From Rhodospirillales bacterium (GTDB lineage: Bacteria > Pseudomonadota > Alphaproteobacteria > Rhodospirillales > WMHbin7), in NCBI GenBank assembly GCA_016214125.1, contig JACRPC010000032.1, positions 1 to 57,718 of the forward strand: a stretch of 57,718 nt of DNA, written 5' to 3'. The notes under the pieces were generated by a model. The model searched no databases. It was given only the letters and a program-made list of their open reading frames with translations, and was not told the origin of the DNA. Shown piece after piece: positions 1 through 8,832 of this stretch. The stretch's first letter is position 1. Each line of letters opens with the position of its first letter. The translations under genes were made by a program, and so were the position numbers.

Positions 1-59
1 CCTTTGGAGATATCGCCGTAAATCCGGCTGCGAAGATCGTTCGAATAGGCTCGTCCCAT
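1..59 (-). CDS. IS630-type transposase, N-terminal fragment (cut by window edge)
   Basis: The minus strand reads a good Shine-Dalgarno sequence (GGAGGT) 5 bases before an ATG at 59-57. Translation gives MGRAYSNDLRSRIYGDISK up to the window edge. Openings of the type M-[GA]-[RK]-x-Y-S-x-D-L-R are characteristic of the helix-turn-helix start of IS630-family transposases. Only 19 residues are visible, so the catalytic DDE part and the state of the gene (intact, frameshifted or split) cannot be judged. This is the only sign of a mobile element in the window. Confidence 0.6.
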   Translation of the reverse strand, partial: MGRAYSNDLRSRIYGDISK

Positions 60-138
60 GATCCACCTCCAATCAAGATGAATCACAAATTCGTAACCAA
101 TCCCTTAAGCCGATTCCGATTAAACGCACGACGCTCTA
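60..138. mobile_element. Probable terminal region of the IS630-type element
   Basis: This non-coding stretch separates the transposase start from the stop codon of the next gene. IS630 elements insert at TA, often within CTAG, and their transposase begins some tens of bases inside the end. A CTAG lies at 136-139 and its TA (137-138) would be the target dinucleotide, putting the element tip about 77 bases upstream of the transposase ATG. The terminal inverted repeat cannot be confirmed because the other end is outside the window. The boundary is inference. Confidence 0.3.
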
Positions 139-1011
139 GGACGCCAGGAACATCGGCCGCTCGGGCCGATAGCGCACCGGGGCGATGCTTTCGAAATTCG
201 AGATCAGGCGGGTAAGGTCGCGCCGGCGTTCGAGCACGGTCTTGATCTCGTTGGCCGTGATGTTGGAATTGGCGACGCTACGGGTTTCCACCAGGCCGCG
301 AACCTTGTCGAGGAAGACCACCGTGCTGTGGCCCTCGACATAATGGGCGGCGATTTCCAGCACCACCCCAAGATTGACGCCCTTTTCGTTGGCGGGCACG
401 GTGAAAGAGAACGAGCTTTCCTGGCCGTTGTCGCGCATCTGGATGGCACAACGCAGTTGCGCGGGGTCCATCGAGATCACCACCCCGGCCCTGCTGGCGT
501 GCAAGATGCGAACACGGCGCCCATTTTGGCCCAGCTCCATCGCCGCGGCGTCAAGCACCGGCTGGGTCATTTCGCGTCCCTGGGTCAGGCGTTCGAACAG
601 ATGGGTGAAGCGGCAAGGGCTGGAGGCAAAGTTCGGCATGCCGTTGCCATAAACCGCGATCCAGCGGCCTGCCGTGTTGCGCGAACGGTTGGTGAGGTTG
701 AGGCCGTCCCACATCCGACGCCAATCGGGCGGCGGTTCGCGGCGCAGGAGGGTGCGGCTGCGCCGCGCCTCGGCATAGACCAGGCTCGCCATGCGCAGGG
801 TGTCGGGCATGTTCTGGCCGCGAATTACCATGGTCTCGCGGCCGATCTTGTTGCCGAGCGGCAGGGTGATCCGGTTCGCCTTCAAGGTCAGCAGGACTTG
901 TTCCGTTCCGCCCTCAAGGGCGGTGATGACCGTCTTTTCCCGGTAGAGCGTCAAGGTTGCGCCGGCCATAATCCCCCGGTCCCAATAGAAATTTCGGACC
1001 GACAAGATCAT
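136..1011 (-). CDS. Conserved hypothetical protein, possibly 3'-truncated
   Basis: A 291-residue protein with no recognised domain, signal peptide or membrane segment. It is basic and rich in Arg (about one residue in nine), with an even mix of beta-prone and charged segments. No catalytic motif stands out. An alternative start is Met15 at 969, preceded by GGGGG only 3 bases upstream; the first ATG has no clear ribosome site. The stop TAG lies inside a CTAG where an IS630-type element appears to begin, so the natural C-terminus may have been longer. It is transcribed away from cysK. Coding status is supported by length and by codon use like the neighbours; function is unknown. Confidence 0.6.
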   Translation of the reverse strand: MILSVRNFYWDRGIMAGATLTLYREKTVITALEGGTEQVLLTLKANRITLPLGNKIGRETMVIRGQNMPDTLRMASLVYAEARRSRTLLRREPPPDWRRMWDGLNLTNRSRNTAGRWIAVYGNGMPNFASSPCRFTHLFERLTQGREMTQPVLDAAAMELGQNGRRVRILHASRAGVVISMDPAQLRCAIQMRDNGQESSFSFTVPANEKGVNLGVVLEIAAHYVEGHSTVVFLDKVRGLVETRSVANSNITANEIKTVLERRRDLTRLISNFESIAPVRYRPERPMFLAS

Positions 1012-1049
1012 GACACAAATTATCCACAGGACGCAAGATATTGTGATTA

Positions 1050-1065
1050 GGACAAAAGCTTGTCC
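1050..1065. repeat. Short inverted repeat in the cysK upstream region
   Basis: GGACAA and TTGTCC form perfect 6-base arms around AAGC, in the divergent region between the hypothetical gene and cysK. A second small palindrome (CCCCTGGGG) follows at 1064-1072. It could be an operator half-site pair or a small hairpin; nothing else supports a role. Confidence 0.3.
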
Positions 1066-1126
1066 CCTGGGGTGGAGAAAGTTAATCTCTTTGATGAATT
1101 CTTAAGGAATGATCCGGAAGAGGTTT

Positions 1127-2107
1127 ATGGACGTCCGCAACGGCTTTTTGGAAACGATCGGCAACACACCCCTGATCCGGCTTAAAAAGGCATCGGAATT
1201 AACGGGTTGTCGGATATTGGGGAAGGCCGAATTTCTCAATCCCGGCGGCTCGGTCAAGGATCGGGCGGCCTTGGCCCTGGTCCGCGACGCCGAGGCTCGG
1301 GGCGCCCTGAAGCCGGGCGGCACCATCGTCGAAGGCACGGCCGGCAACACCGGCATCGGCCTTACCCTGGTCGGCAATGCCCTGGGCTATAAGACGATCA
1401 TCGTCATGCCGGAAACCCAGAGCCAGGAAAAGAAGGACATGTTGCGCCTGATCGGCGCCGATTTGCGCCTGGTGCCGGCCGTTCCCTATGCCAATCCCGG
1501 CAATTATGTGCGGGTTTCGGAGCGCATCGCCCAGGAGACCGGCGGCTTTTGGGCCAACCAGTTCGACAACGTCGCCAACCGCCAGGGCCATTACGCCACC
1601 ACCGGCCAGGAAATCTGGAGCCAGACCAACGGCAAGGTGGACGGCTTCACCTGTGCCGTGGGGACCGGCGGCACGCTGGCCGGTGTCGGTTTGGCCTTGA
1701 AGGAGAAGAACCCCAAGGTGCGGATCGCCCTGGTCGATCCGATGGGCTCGGCGCTTTACAATCACTACGCCAAGGGCGAATTGAAGGCCGAGGGCAATTC
1801 GATCACCGAGGGTATCGGCCAGGGGCGGGTGACCAAAAATCTCGAAGGCGCACCGATCGACGAGGCGATCCGCGCCACCGACGAAGAATCGCTGCCTTTC
1901 CTGTTCGATCTGGTAAAAGAGGAAGGGCTGGTGCTGGGCGGCTCGTCGGCGATCAATGTGGTGGGCGCCATCCGCTTGGCGGAAAGGCTTGGTCCGGGCC
2001 ACACCATCGTCACCATTCTGGCCGACTACGGGACTCGCTATCAAAGCAAGCTGTTCAATCCGGCATTTCTCAAGGAACGCAACCTGCCCGCGCCGGACTG
2101 GTTGTGA
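1127..2107 (+). CDS. cysK: Cysteine synthase A (O-acetylserine sulfhydrylase)
   Basis: A PLP enzyme that makes cysteine from O-acetylserine and sulfide in the cytoplasm. The 326-residue product shows the family signature GNTPLIRL near the N-terminus, the PLP-binding lysine in GGSVKDRA (about residue 44), the substrate loop EGTAGNTGIG, the phosphate-binding loop GTGGTLAG and the C-terminal GGSSAIN segment. Length is close to the usual 310-330. The chosen ATG at 1127 follows GGAAGAGG; an in-frame ATG at 1109, six codons earlier, has AAGGA directly adjacent and is less likely. First gene of a three-gene sulfur amino acid cluster: sseA starts 15 bases downstream and metC overlaps sseA. Confidence 0.93.
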   Translation: MDVRNGFLETIGNTPLIRLKKASELTGCRILGKAEFLNPGGSVKDRAALALVRDAEARGALKPGGTIVEGTAGNTGIGLTLVGNALGYKTIIVMPETQSQEKKDMLRLIGADLRLVPAVPYANPGNYVRVSERIAQETGGFWANQFDNVANRQGHYATTGQEIWSQTNGKVDGFTCAVGTGGTLAGVGLALKEKNPKVRIALVDPMGSALYNHYAKGELKAEGNSITEGIGQGRVTKNLEGAPIDEAIRATDEESLPFLFDLVKEEGLVLGGSSAINVVGAIRLAERLGPGHTIVTILADYGTRYQSKLFNPAFLKERNLPAPDWL

Positions 2108-2121
2108 GGGAGGCATTGGCG

Positions 2122-2979
2122 ATGGAATTCGTGAACCCCGAGGCCCTGGTCAGCACCGAATGGCTGGCCGCCCATCTCAAGGCTCCCGACGTGCGCGTCG
2201 TCGACGCCACCTTCTTTCTTCCTGGTCAGAACCGCAACGCACTCGAGGAATATGACGCCTGCCACATTCCCGGCGCCGTATTCTTCAACATCGACGAGAT
2301 CGCCGATCCGGGGACCGACCTTCCCCACATGCTGCCGTCGCCCGAGAGATTCTCGAGCCAAGTGCGCAAGCTGGGCCTGGGCGACGGCAACCGCATCATC
2401 GTTTACGACGCCAACGGCTTCGTGATGGCGGCGGCCCGGGTGTGGTGGATGTTCCGGGTCTTTGGTCATGACGACGTGGCGGTGCTTGATGGCGGCTTGC
2501 CGAAATGGTTGCGCGAAGGCCGGCCGACCGAAGATCTGCCGCCGGTGCCGCGCGCCCGTCACTTTACCGCCCGGGTGAACTCGCTTTTGGTGCGCGACCG
2601 CGCCCACCTGCTCGCCAACATCGAGAGCGGGCGCGAGCAGGTGGCCGACGCCCGCTCGGTTGGCCGCTTCAAAGGCACGGATCCCGAGCCCCGGCCTTCG
2701 AAACATGCCGGCCATGTTCCGGCCAGTCTGAGTCTGCCCTTCACCGCCATGATCGACGAGCGCGAGCGCACCATGTTGCCGCCCGACCGGCTGGCGCAAG
2801 CGATCGTCCAGGCCGGCATCGATCCGGCCAAGCCGCTGGTGGCCACTTGCGGCACCGGCGTCACCGCCTGCGTCATCGCGCTCGCCCTTTATCTGCTTGG
2901 GCACAAGGAGGTGGCGGTCTATGACGGCTCTTGGGCCGAGTGGGGCAATCGCGACGACACCCCGATCGAGACCGGCTGA
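2122..2979 (+). CDS. sseA: 3-mercaptopyruvate sulfurtransferase (tandem rhodanese)
   Basis: Transfers sulfur from 3-mercaptopyruvate (a cysteine transamination product) to a thiol acceptor or cyanide. The 285-residue protein has two rhodanese domains: an inactive N-terminal one (about 10-130, with VVDATFFLPG and EYDACHIPGAV) and an active C-terminal one (about 155-280) carrying the active-site loop CGTGVTA with Cys243. CG[ST]G is typical of mercaptopyruvate sulfurtransferases rather than thiosulfate rhodaneses (CRxG). ATG 2122 is preceded by GAGGGAGG. Its stop overlaps the metC start (TGATG), implying translational coupling and a shared role in cysteine/homocysteine sulfur flow. Confidence 0.9.
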   Translation: MEFVNPEALVSTEWLAAHLKAPDVRVVDATFFLPGQNRNALEEYDACHIPGAVFFNIDEIADPGTDLPHMLPSPERFSSQVRKLGLGDGNRIIVYDANGFVMAAARVWWMFRVFGHDDVAVLDGGLPKWLREGRPTEDLPPVPRARHFTARVNSLLVRDRAHLLANIESGREQVADARSVGRFKGTDPEPRPSKHAGHVPASLSLPFTAMIDERERTMLPPDRLAQAIVQAGIDPAKPLVATCGTGVTACVIALALYLLGHKEVAVYDGSWAEWGNRDDTPIETG

Positions 2980-4148
2980 TGCGGTCCGACACCCGCCTGG
3001 TCCATGCCGGCCGCAATCCCCAGGCGCATGCGGGAGCCGTCAATCCGCCCGTCTATCGGGTCTCCACGGTCATCCATCCCTCGGTCGCCCATATGGAGGA
3101 GTCGGGTAAGACTCCCTATGAAGGGCTGGTCTATGGCCGCTACGGCACGCCCACCAGTTGGGCGGTCGAAGAAGCGGTCGCCGAAATGGAGGGCGGCTTT
3201 CGCGCCATCGCCATGCCGTCCGGTCTGGCGGCGATCACCGGAGCGCTTTCGGCCGTCCTCAAGGCCGGCGATCATCTGCTGGTGACCGATTCCGTCTATT
3301 TTCCGACCCGGCGCTATTGCGACACCATCCTTTCCGGCCTGGGCATCGAAACCACCTATTACGATCCGCTGATTAGCGCCGGCATCGCCACCTTGATGAA
3401 GCCCAACACCAAGGCGGTGTTCGTGGAATCGCCGGGCTCGCTCACCTTCGAAATCCAGGATGTTCCGGCGATCGCCGAGGCGGCCCACGCCATGGGCGCC
3501 TTGGTTCTGATGGACAACACCTGGGGCACGCCGCTTTTTTTCAAGCCCTTCGCAAAGGGCGTGGATTTGTCGTTGCAGGCGGCGACCAAATACATCGTCG
3601 GCCATGCCGACGCCATGCTGGGCTTCATCACCGCTAAGGACGAGGCCCTGTGGCTTCGCGTGAAGACTCATGTCGCCAGTTTGGGTCACAGCGCCGGCAG
3701 CGAGGAATGCTATCTCGGCCATCGTGGGCTGCGCACGCTCTCGGTCCGCCTTGAGCGGCATCAAGAGAACGCGATCTTGCTGGCCACCTGGCTCAAGCGC
3801 CGGCCGGAGGTGCTGCGCGTCCTCCACCCGGCCTTGCCCGAAGACCCGGGCCACGCGCTTTGGAAACGCGATTTCCTGGGGTCCTGCGGTCTGTTCGGCT
3901 TCGTGCTCCGCGATGTGCCGAAGGCGGCGGTCGATGCGCTTCTCGATCGGCTGGAACTGTTCGGTCGCGGCTACAGTTGGGGCGGCTATGAAAGTCTGGC
4001 GATTCCTTGCGATTCGGGCATCAAACGCACGGCGACCCGTTGGGCGCCCGGTGGCTCAACCTTGCGCCTGCATGTCGGGCTCGAAGATCCCGACGATCTG
4101 ATCCGCGATCTCGAAAAAGGCCTGCGCGCCCTCACGGGCGGCGTCTGA
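2979..4148 (+). CDS. metC: Cystathionine beta-lyase
   Basis: PLP-dependent enzyme of the Cys/Met metabolism family, splitting cystathionine to homocysteine, pyruvate and ammonia. The 389-residue protein has the N-terminal NPPVYRVST motif, YGRYGTPT, the Asp that contacts the PLP nitrogen in LMDNTWGTP, and the Schiff-base lysine K204 in AATKYIVGHADAM. The sequence SLGHSAGSEECYLGHRGLRT is typical of the lyase branch rather than gamma-synthases, though family members overlap in specificity. ATG shares one base with the sseA stop. The 3' end overlaps the convergent znuB by 17 bases. Confidence 0.88.
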   Translation: MRSDTRLVHAGRNPQAHAGAVNPPVYRVSTVIHPSVAHMEESGKTPYEGLVYGRYGTPTSWAVEEAVAEMEGGFRAIAMPSGLAAITGALSAVLKAGDHLLVTDSVYFPTRRYCDTILSGLGIETTYYDPLISAGIATLMKPNTKAVFVESPGSLTFEIQDVPAIAEAAHAMGALVLMDNTWGTPLFFKPFAKGVDLSLQAATKYIVGHADAMLGFITAKDEALWLRVKTHVASLGHSAGSEECYLGHRGLRTLSVRLERHQENAILLATWLKRRPEVLRVLHPALPEDPGHALWKRDFLGSCGLFGFVLRDVPKAAVDALLDRLELFGRGYSWGGYESLAIPCDSGIKRTATRWAPGGSTLRLHVGLEDPDDLIRDLEKGLRALTGGV

Positions 4149-4909
4149 CCGCCAGGGTGGCGAGGAACAGGATTCCGGCGACGGCCACCACCGCCGGTCC
4201 GGTCGGCAGGTCGTAGAGCAGCGAGGCGGCCAATCCCAGGCCGATCGCTAGGGCTCCCAACAGAGCGGCCCATCCGGCCATGCCTTCGGGCGATCGCGCC
4301 AGATTGCGGGCCGCCGCCGCCGGGATGATGAGCAGGGCTCCGACCAAGAGAACGCCGACGACCTTCATCGCAGCCGCCACCGCCAAGGCCACCAGCACCA
4401 GAAAGGCCAGACGGACGCGATCGACCGCGACGCCTTCGACCCGGGCCAGATCGGCATCGATGGCGATCGCCACCAAGGGCCGCCAAAGCAGGGCGAGACC
4501 GGCGAGGACGATTGCGCCGCCGCCCCAGACCCACCCAAGATCGATCCGACTGACCGCCAACAGATCGCCGAACAGATAGCCCATGAGATCGTTGCGCAGG
4601 GCGGGGACCAGCGCCGCGGCGATCAGGCCGATGGCAAGCGCGCTGTGGGAGAGGATACCGAGCGCGGTGTCGCCGGCAAGCCGGCTTTGCCGCTCGAAAA
4701 AGGCAAGCAGAAGCGCGAACAGCAGGCCGGCGATTAGCACGCCCGGCTGCGGTCCCAGGCCGATCAGCACTCCCAGAGCCAGGCCGGCAACCCCGCCATG
4801 CGCCAGCGCATCGCCGAAATAGGCCATGCGCCGCCATACCACCACGCATCCCAGGGGGCCGGCCACCAGGGCAACCCCAAGTCCGGCCAGGAAGGCGCGA
4901 ATCAGGAAT

Positions 4910-4917
<8 letters not shown>
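4132..4917 (-). CDS. znuB: Zinc ABC transporter, permease subunit
   Basis: Integral membrane channel of the high-affinity zinc importer, family ABC-3. The 261 residues contain about seven or eight hydrophobic helices. The characteristic start is MDEFLIRAFLAGLGVALVAG followed by GCVVVWRRMAYFGDALAHG, the conserved region that contacts the ATPase and lines the channel. VGVLLVGALLIIPAAAARN near the C-terminal third is the other family hallmark. It begins 8 bases inside the end of znuC, so the genes are translationally coupled. Neighbouring Zur, ZnuC and ZnuA make zinc, rather than manganese or iron, the likely substrate. Confidence 0.9.
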
Positions 4918-5625
<708 letters not shown>

Positions 5626-5629
<4 letters not shown>

Positions 5630-6117
5630 CGGCGGGAGTCCCTTTGGCAGGCCGGACAAACGCCCTGGATCTCGATCATGCTCCGCTCCACGGAAAAGCC
5701 AAGCCGGGCGGCGTTGCGGGCCAGCGCCCGAGCCAGCGCGGGATCGCCGGTTTCGGCCACCCGATCGCAGGTACGGCAAATCAGAAGCGATCCGGTGTGC
5801 GGGCGGGCCGGGTCGGGGCAGCCGACATAGGCGTTGCGGCTTTCGATACGGTGAACGAGCCCGACGGCACGCAGGAAATCGAGGGCGCGATAGACGGTGG
5901 GCGGGGCAGGACGCGGGCCTTCCTCGGCCAGCCGGTCGATCAGGTCGTAGGCGCCGATCGGCTGGTGGCGGTCGAGTATCAGTTCCAACACCCGGCGCCG
6001 CACCGGCGTCAGGCGGGCACCCTTGGCGTGGCATATCCGCTCGGCCGCTTTGAGGCCGCGCCGCAGGCAGGCCTGATGGTCATGGGTTGGCAAGGGGAAG
6101 CGTGCCGATCGTGCCAT
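5626..6117 (-). CDS. zur: Zinc uptake regulator, Fur family
   Basis: Zn(II)-responsive repressor. The 163 residues show the Fur-fold winged helix (RLTPVRRRVLELILD, then AYDLIDRLAEEG and PTVYRALDFL), followed by the dimerisation domain with two structural-zinc CxxC pairs, CRTC and CPAC. The second sits near the C-terminus (GVCPACQRD). The recognition-helix sequence and the gene context (znuC overlapping, znuB, divergent znuA) identify Zur rather than Fur or Mur. It probably autoregulates the operon through the palindrome at 6136-6148, 19 bases upstream of its ATG. Confidence 0.92.
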
Positions 6118-6130
6118 CTTGCGTCCGTTC

Positions 6131-6152
6131 GAAACGTTATATTATAACATAG
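6131..6152. promoter_or_regulatory. Zur-type operator between zur and znuA
   Basis: GTTATA-T-TATAAC at 6136-6148 is a perfect inverted repeat around one base, in an otherwise GC-rich region and exactly between the divergent zur and znuA starts. AT-rich GTTATA/TATAAC dyads are the known core of alphaproteobacterial Zur boxes. One site appears positioned to control both transcripts. Confidence 0.8.
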
Positions 6153-6186
6153 GCGGACCGGCCGGCAACGATCAAGGATGGATGGA

Positions 6187-7104
6187 ATGCGGTATTGGGC
6201 GCTGCTCGCCGCCCTGTTGGCGTTTGGCGCCTCGGCCCGGGCCGAGACGCCGCGCGTCGTCGTCAGTCTGGCGCCGCTTCATTCCCTGGCGGCGGCGGTG
6301 ATGGTTGAAATCGCCGAACCGGTCCTTCTGCTCGACGGGCCGGCATCGCCGCATGGTTACGCGCTAAGGCCGTCGGAGGCGCGGCTGTTGGCCAAGGCCG
6401 ATCTCATTCTTTGGGTTGGCCCGGCGCTTGAGGGGTTTCTCGTCCGGCCCGTCGCCAATCTCGGCAAGGCCGCCGTTCGGCTCGAAGTCTTGCGTCTGCC
6501 CGATCTCGAACGGCACCCGCGCCGCGCCGGCGGTGTTTGGGGCGAGGACCACAACGATCACGCACCGCCGGCCGGGCGTTATGACGGTCTTGAGTGGGAT
6601 GGGCATGTCTGGCTCGATCCCAGCAATGCCATCCGCATCGGTGGCGCCTTGGCGGAGCGCCTGGGCGCTCTCGATCCCGCCAATGCGGCGCGCTATCGCG
6701 CCAATGCTGGCCGCCTGACGGCGGAACTCGAAGGATTGGACGGCGAATTGCGGTCGATGCTGGCGCCTGTGGCCGGCAAGCGCTATCTCGTCTTCCATGA
6801 CGCCTATCAATATCTGGAGAAGCGCTACGGCCTGACGCCGATCGGCGCCCTGGCGATCGATCCCGATCACAAGCCCTCGGCCAAGATCATGCAGGCCTTG
6901 CGCGAGCGCCTGCGGGCCGAGAAGGCAGTTTGCCTGTTTTCCGAGCCGCAATTCGATCCTGCCTTGATGCGGATTGTGGCCGAGGGAACGATGGCGCGGC
7001 AATCGGTGCTCGATCCGCTGGGCGCTGATCTGCCGCGAGGCCCAACGCTCTATCCATCCCTGATGCGCCGGCTGGCCGATGCCCTTTCCGCCTGCCTGAA
7101 ATAG
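6187..7104 (+). CDS. znuA: Zinc ABC transporter, periplasmic zinc-binding protein
   Basis: Captures zinc in the periplasm and hands it to ZnuB. The 305-residue protein starts with a cleavable signal peptide (about residues 1-19, ending ASARA). The three expected metal-binding histidines are H56 (SPHGYAL), H140 (DGHVWLD) and H204 (VFHDAYQYLE), with an acidic fourth ligand likely in the C-terminal domain. The charged His-rich loop, long in enterobacterial ZnuA, is short here (GEDHNDHAPP, about 119-128). ATG 6187 is preferred because AAGGA lies 8 bases upstream; an ATG at 6178 would add three residues. It diverges from zur over a Zur box and ends 3 bases from a convergent kinase gene. Confidence 0.9.
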   Translation: MRYWALLAALLAFGASARAETPRVVVSLAPLHSLAAAVMVEIAEPVLLLDGPASPHGYALRPSEARLLAKADLILWVGPALEGFLVRPVANLGKAAVRLEVLRLPDLERHPRRAGGVWGEDHNDHAPPAGRYDGLEWDGHVWLDPSNAIRIGGALAERLGALDPANAARYRANAGRLTAELEGLDGELRSMLAPVAGKRYLVFHDAYQYLEKRYGLTPIGALAIDPDHKPSAKIMQALRERLRAEKAVCLFSEPQFDPALMRIVAEGTMARQSVLDPLGADLPRGPTLYPSLMRRLADALSACLK

Positions 7105-7107
7105 GGA

Positions 7108-8832
7108 TCATTCCGGCGCGGCGAGGGTCTCCGGTATCGGAGGCGACCGCTTCGGCAGCTCGAAATGGAAGGTCGAACCCTCGCCGAAGACGCTTTGCAC
7201 CCAGATTCGTCCGCCATGGCGCTCGACGATGCGTTTGCAATGGGCAAGCCCGATGCCGTCGCCGGGATAGGCCGAGCGGCTGTGAAGCCGTTTGAACACC
7301 AAGAAGATGCGCTCGAAATATTGGGGCTCGATGCCGATGCCGTTGTCCTGGATCGAAAAACGCCACGCCGTTTCCCGGTCCTCGCCCTTGATGTGAATGA
7401 TCGGCTTGTTGCCGGGGGGCTGGTATTTCAAACCGTTGCCGATCAAATTCTGGAAGAGGCTGACCAGTTGATTGAAATCGGCCAGGACCGTCTTGGGCAG
7501 GGGACCGACCTCGATCAGGGCGCCGCTGGCGCCAATCAACGCGTTCAAGTTGTCGAGTGCTTGGCGGAGCGCCTTTTCCGGCTCGATCTTGAGGCTGGGC
7601 CGGAGGTTGAGATCGACCCGCGAGTAATCGAGCAGTTCGCGGACCATGCCGCGCATGCGCTGCGCCCCCTCGATGATATAGCCGATGAAGGTATCGGCAT
7701 CGGGATCAAGGCGGCCCCGATACCGTCGCTCCATGAGCTGGGCGTAGCTTGCGATCATCCGCAGCGGCTCCTGGAGATCGTGGGAGGCGATGTAGGCGAA
7801 CTGCTCCAAATCGGAGTTCGAGCGCGTGAGCGAGGCGTTAAGCATGGTCAGTTCCGCCTGAGCCGCCTGCTCGCGCCGAAAGCCGCGCAGCACGAGAAGC
7901 GAGATCAACCCCATCACCAGCAGGCTCGCCAGTCCGAGCGCCACCAGCCGTTGCGCGCGGCTTTGCCAAGCGGCCAAGGCGTCGTTCTCGGCGATGCTGA
8001 CCCAGACCAAGAGCGGCGGCTCATCGAGCTTGCGGTAGGAAACGACGCGCACGATGCCGTCATAAGCCGATTTGCCGCGATAGGTGCCGATCGGCGATTT
8101 CGGCAGATGAAGGGTGTAGATCGGATTCTGCGCCATGCTGCGGTTGATGTCCTCTTCCTTGAGCAAGGGCTCCCGCACCAGGATCGCTCCATCCAATTTA
8201 TAGACGCCCAGTCCATGATTGGCGCCCAAATTGAGGCGGCGGTAGAATTGCTGGAAATAGGTGTTGGGAATGGTGGCGGCGACCACGCCGCGGAATCGTG
8301 CGTTCTCGTCAAGAATTCGGCGGGCGACGGTGAAAACATAGGCGCCGCTATCCGGGTCTTTTATCACCTTGCCGACGAAGGTTTCGTTGGTCTGGGTCTT
8401 GAGCGCCTGGAAATAATCGCGCTCGGCGATGTTCGCCGGCCGAGCCGGGTGGCGCCGGGCGTCGAGCAACACCGTGCCCTCGGCATCGGCAACCAGCAGC
8501 GTCTCGGTTTGCGGGGATTCGGCGATGATCAGCCGGACCTGCCGCCACAGCGATTCCTGGACGGCTTGGACCGACAGAGCGTTCGGATCGATCCGATCGA
8601 GCAGCCGCAGGACAACAAGATCGCTGGCATCAAGCGTCCGCAGCGTGTGTTCCTCAAGCAGGCGGGCATAGTCCTGGGTCGTGCGTTCCGATTGAGCCAG
8701 GGTTTCCTCATACTCGGCGCGCAGACTGAAACCGATATAGCCACTGACCACCAGGACATAGAACATCAGCATCAGGGCCAGAAGGAGGATCAGGCCATGG
8801 CGGAATCGCGACGCGGTCGCCTTTTGGTTCAC
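7108..8832 (-). CDS. Membrane sensor histidine kinase with periplasmic Cache-type domain
   Basis: Orphan two-component sensor of 574 residues. A first transmembrane helix (about 11-35) and a second (about 296-316) enclose a periplasmic domain of about 260 residues. That domain has Cache/PDC-like features (LLVADAEGTVLLDARR, AERDYFQAL, GAYVFTVARRI), typical of small-molecule sensing. A short coiled linker leads to HisKA with H351 in SHDLQEPLRM and a HATPase domain with N-box NLIGNGLKY, DNGIGIEP and GDGIGLA boxes. The start is a GTG overlapping the cinA stop (GTGA), so the two genes are co-translated. No response regulator gene adjoins; the ligand and partner are unknown. Confidence 0.85.
   Translation of the reverse strand: MNQKATASRFRHGLILLLALMLMFYVLVVSGYIGFSLRAEYEETLAQSERTTQDYARLLEEHTLRTLDASDLVVLRLLDRIDPNALSVQAVQESLWRQVRLIIAESPQTETLLVADAEGTVLLDARRHPARPANIAERDYFQALKTQTNETFVGKVIKDPDSGAYVFTVARRILDENARFRGVVAATIPNTYFQQFYRRLNLGANHGLGVYKLDGAILVREPLLKEEDINRSMAQNPIYTLHLPKSPIGTYRGKSAYDGIVRVVSYRKLDEPPLLVWVSIAENDALAAWQSRAQRLVALGLASLLVMGLISLLVLRGFRREQAAQAELTMLNASLTRSNSDLEQFAYIASHDLQEPLRMIASYAQLMERRYRGRLDPDADTFIGYIIEGAQRMRGMVRELLDYSRVDLNLRPSLKIEPEKALRQALDNLNALIGASGALIEVGPLPKTVLADFNQLVSLFQNLIGNGLKYQPPGNKPIIHIKGEDRETAWRFSIQDNGIGIEPQYFERIFLVFKRLHSRSAYPGDGIGLAHCKRIVERHGGRIWVQSVFGEGSTFHFELPKRSPPIPETLAAPE

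Noticed and set aside
328-1050. 240-codon plus-strand frame opposite the first hypothetical gene
   Set aside because: It has the composition of an antisense shadow. The minus-strand frame has the better codon pattern, although neither has a known domain, so this is a judgement of likelihood.
1549-2121. N-terminal extension of sseA overlapping cysK
   Set aside because: It lies in a second frame of cysK; the sulfurtransferase homology and ribosome site begin at 2122.
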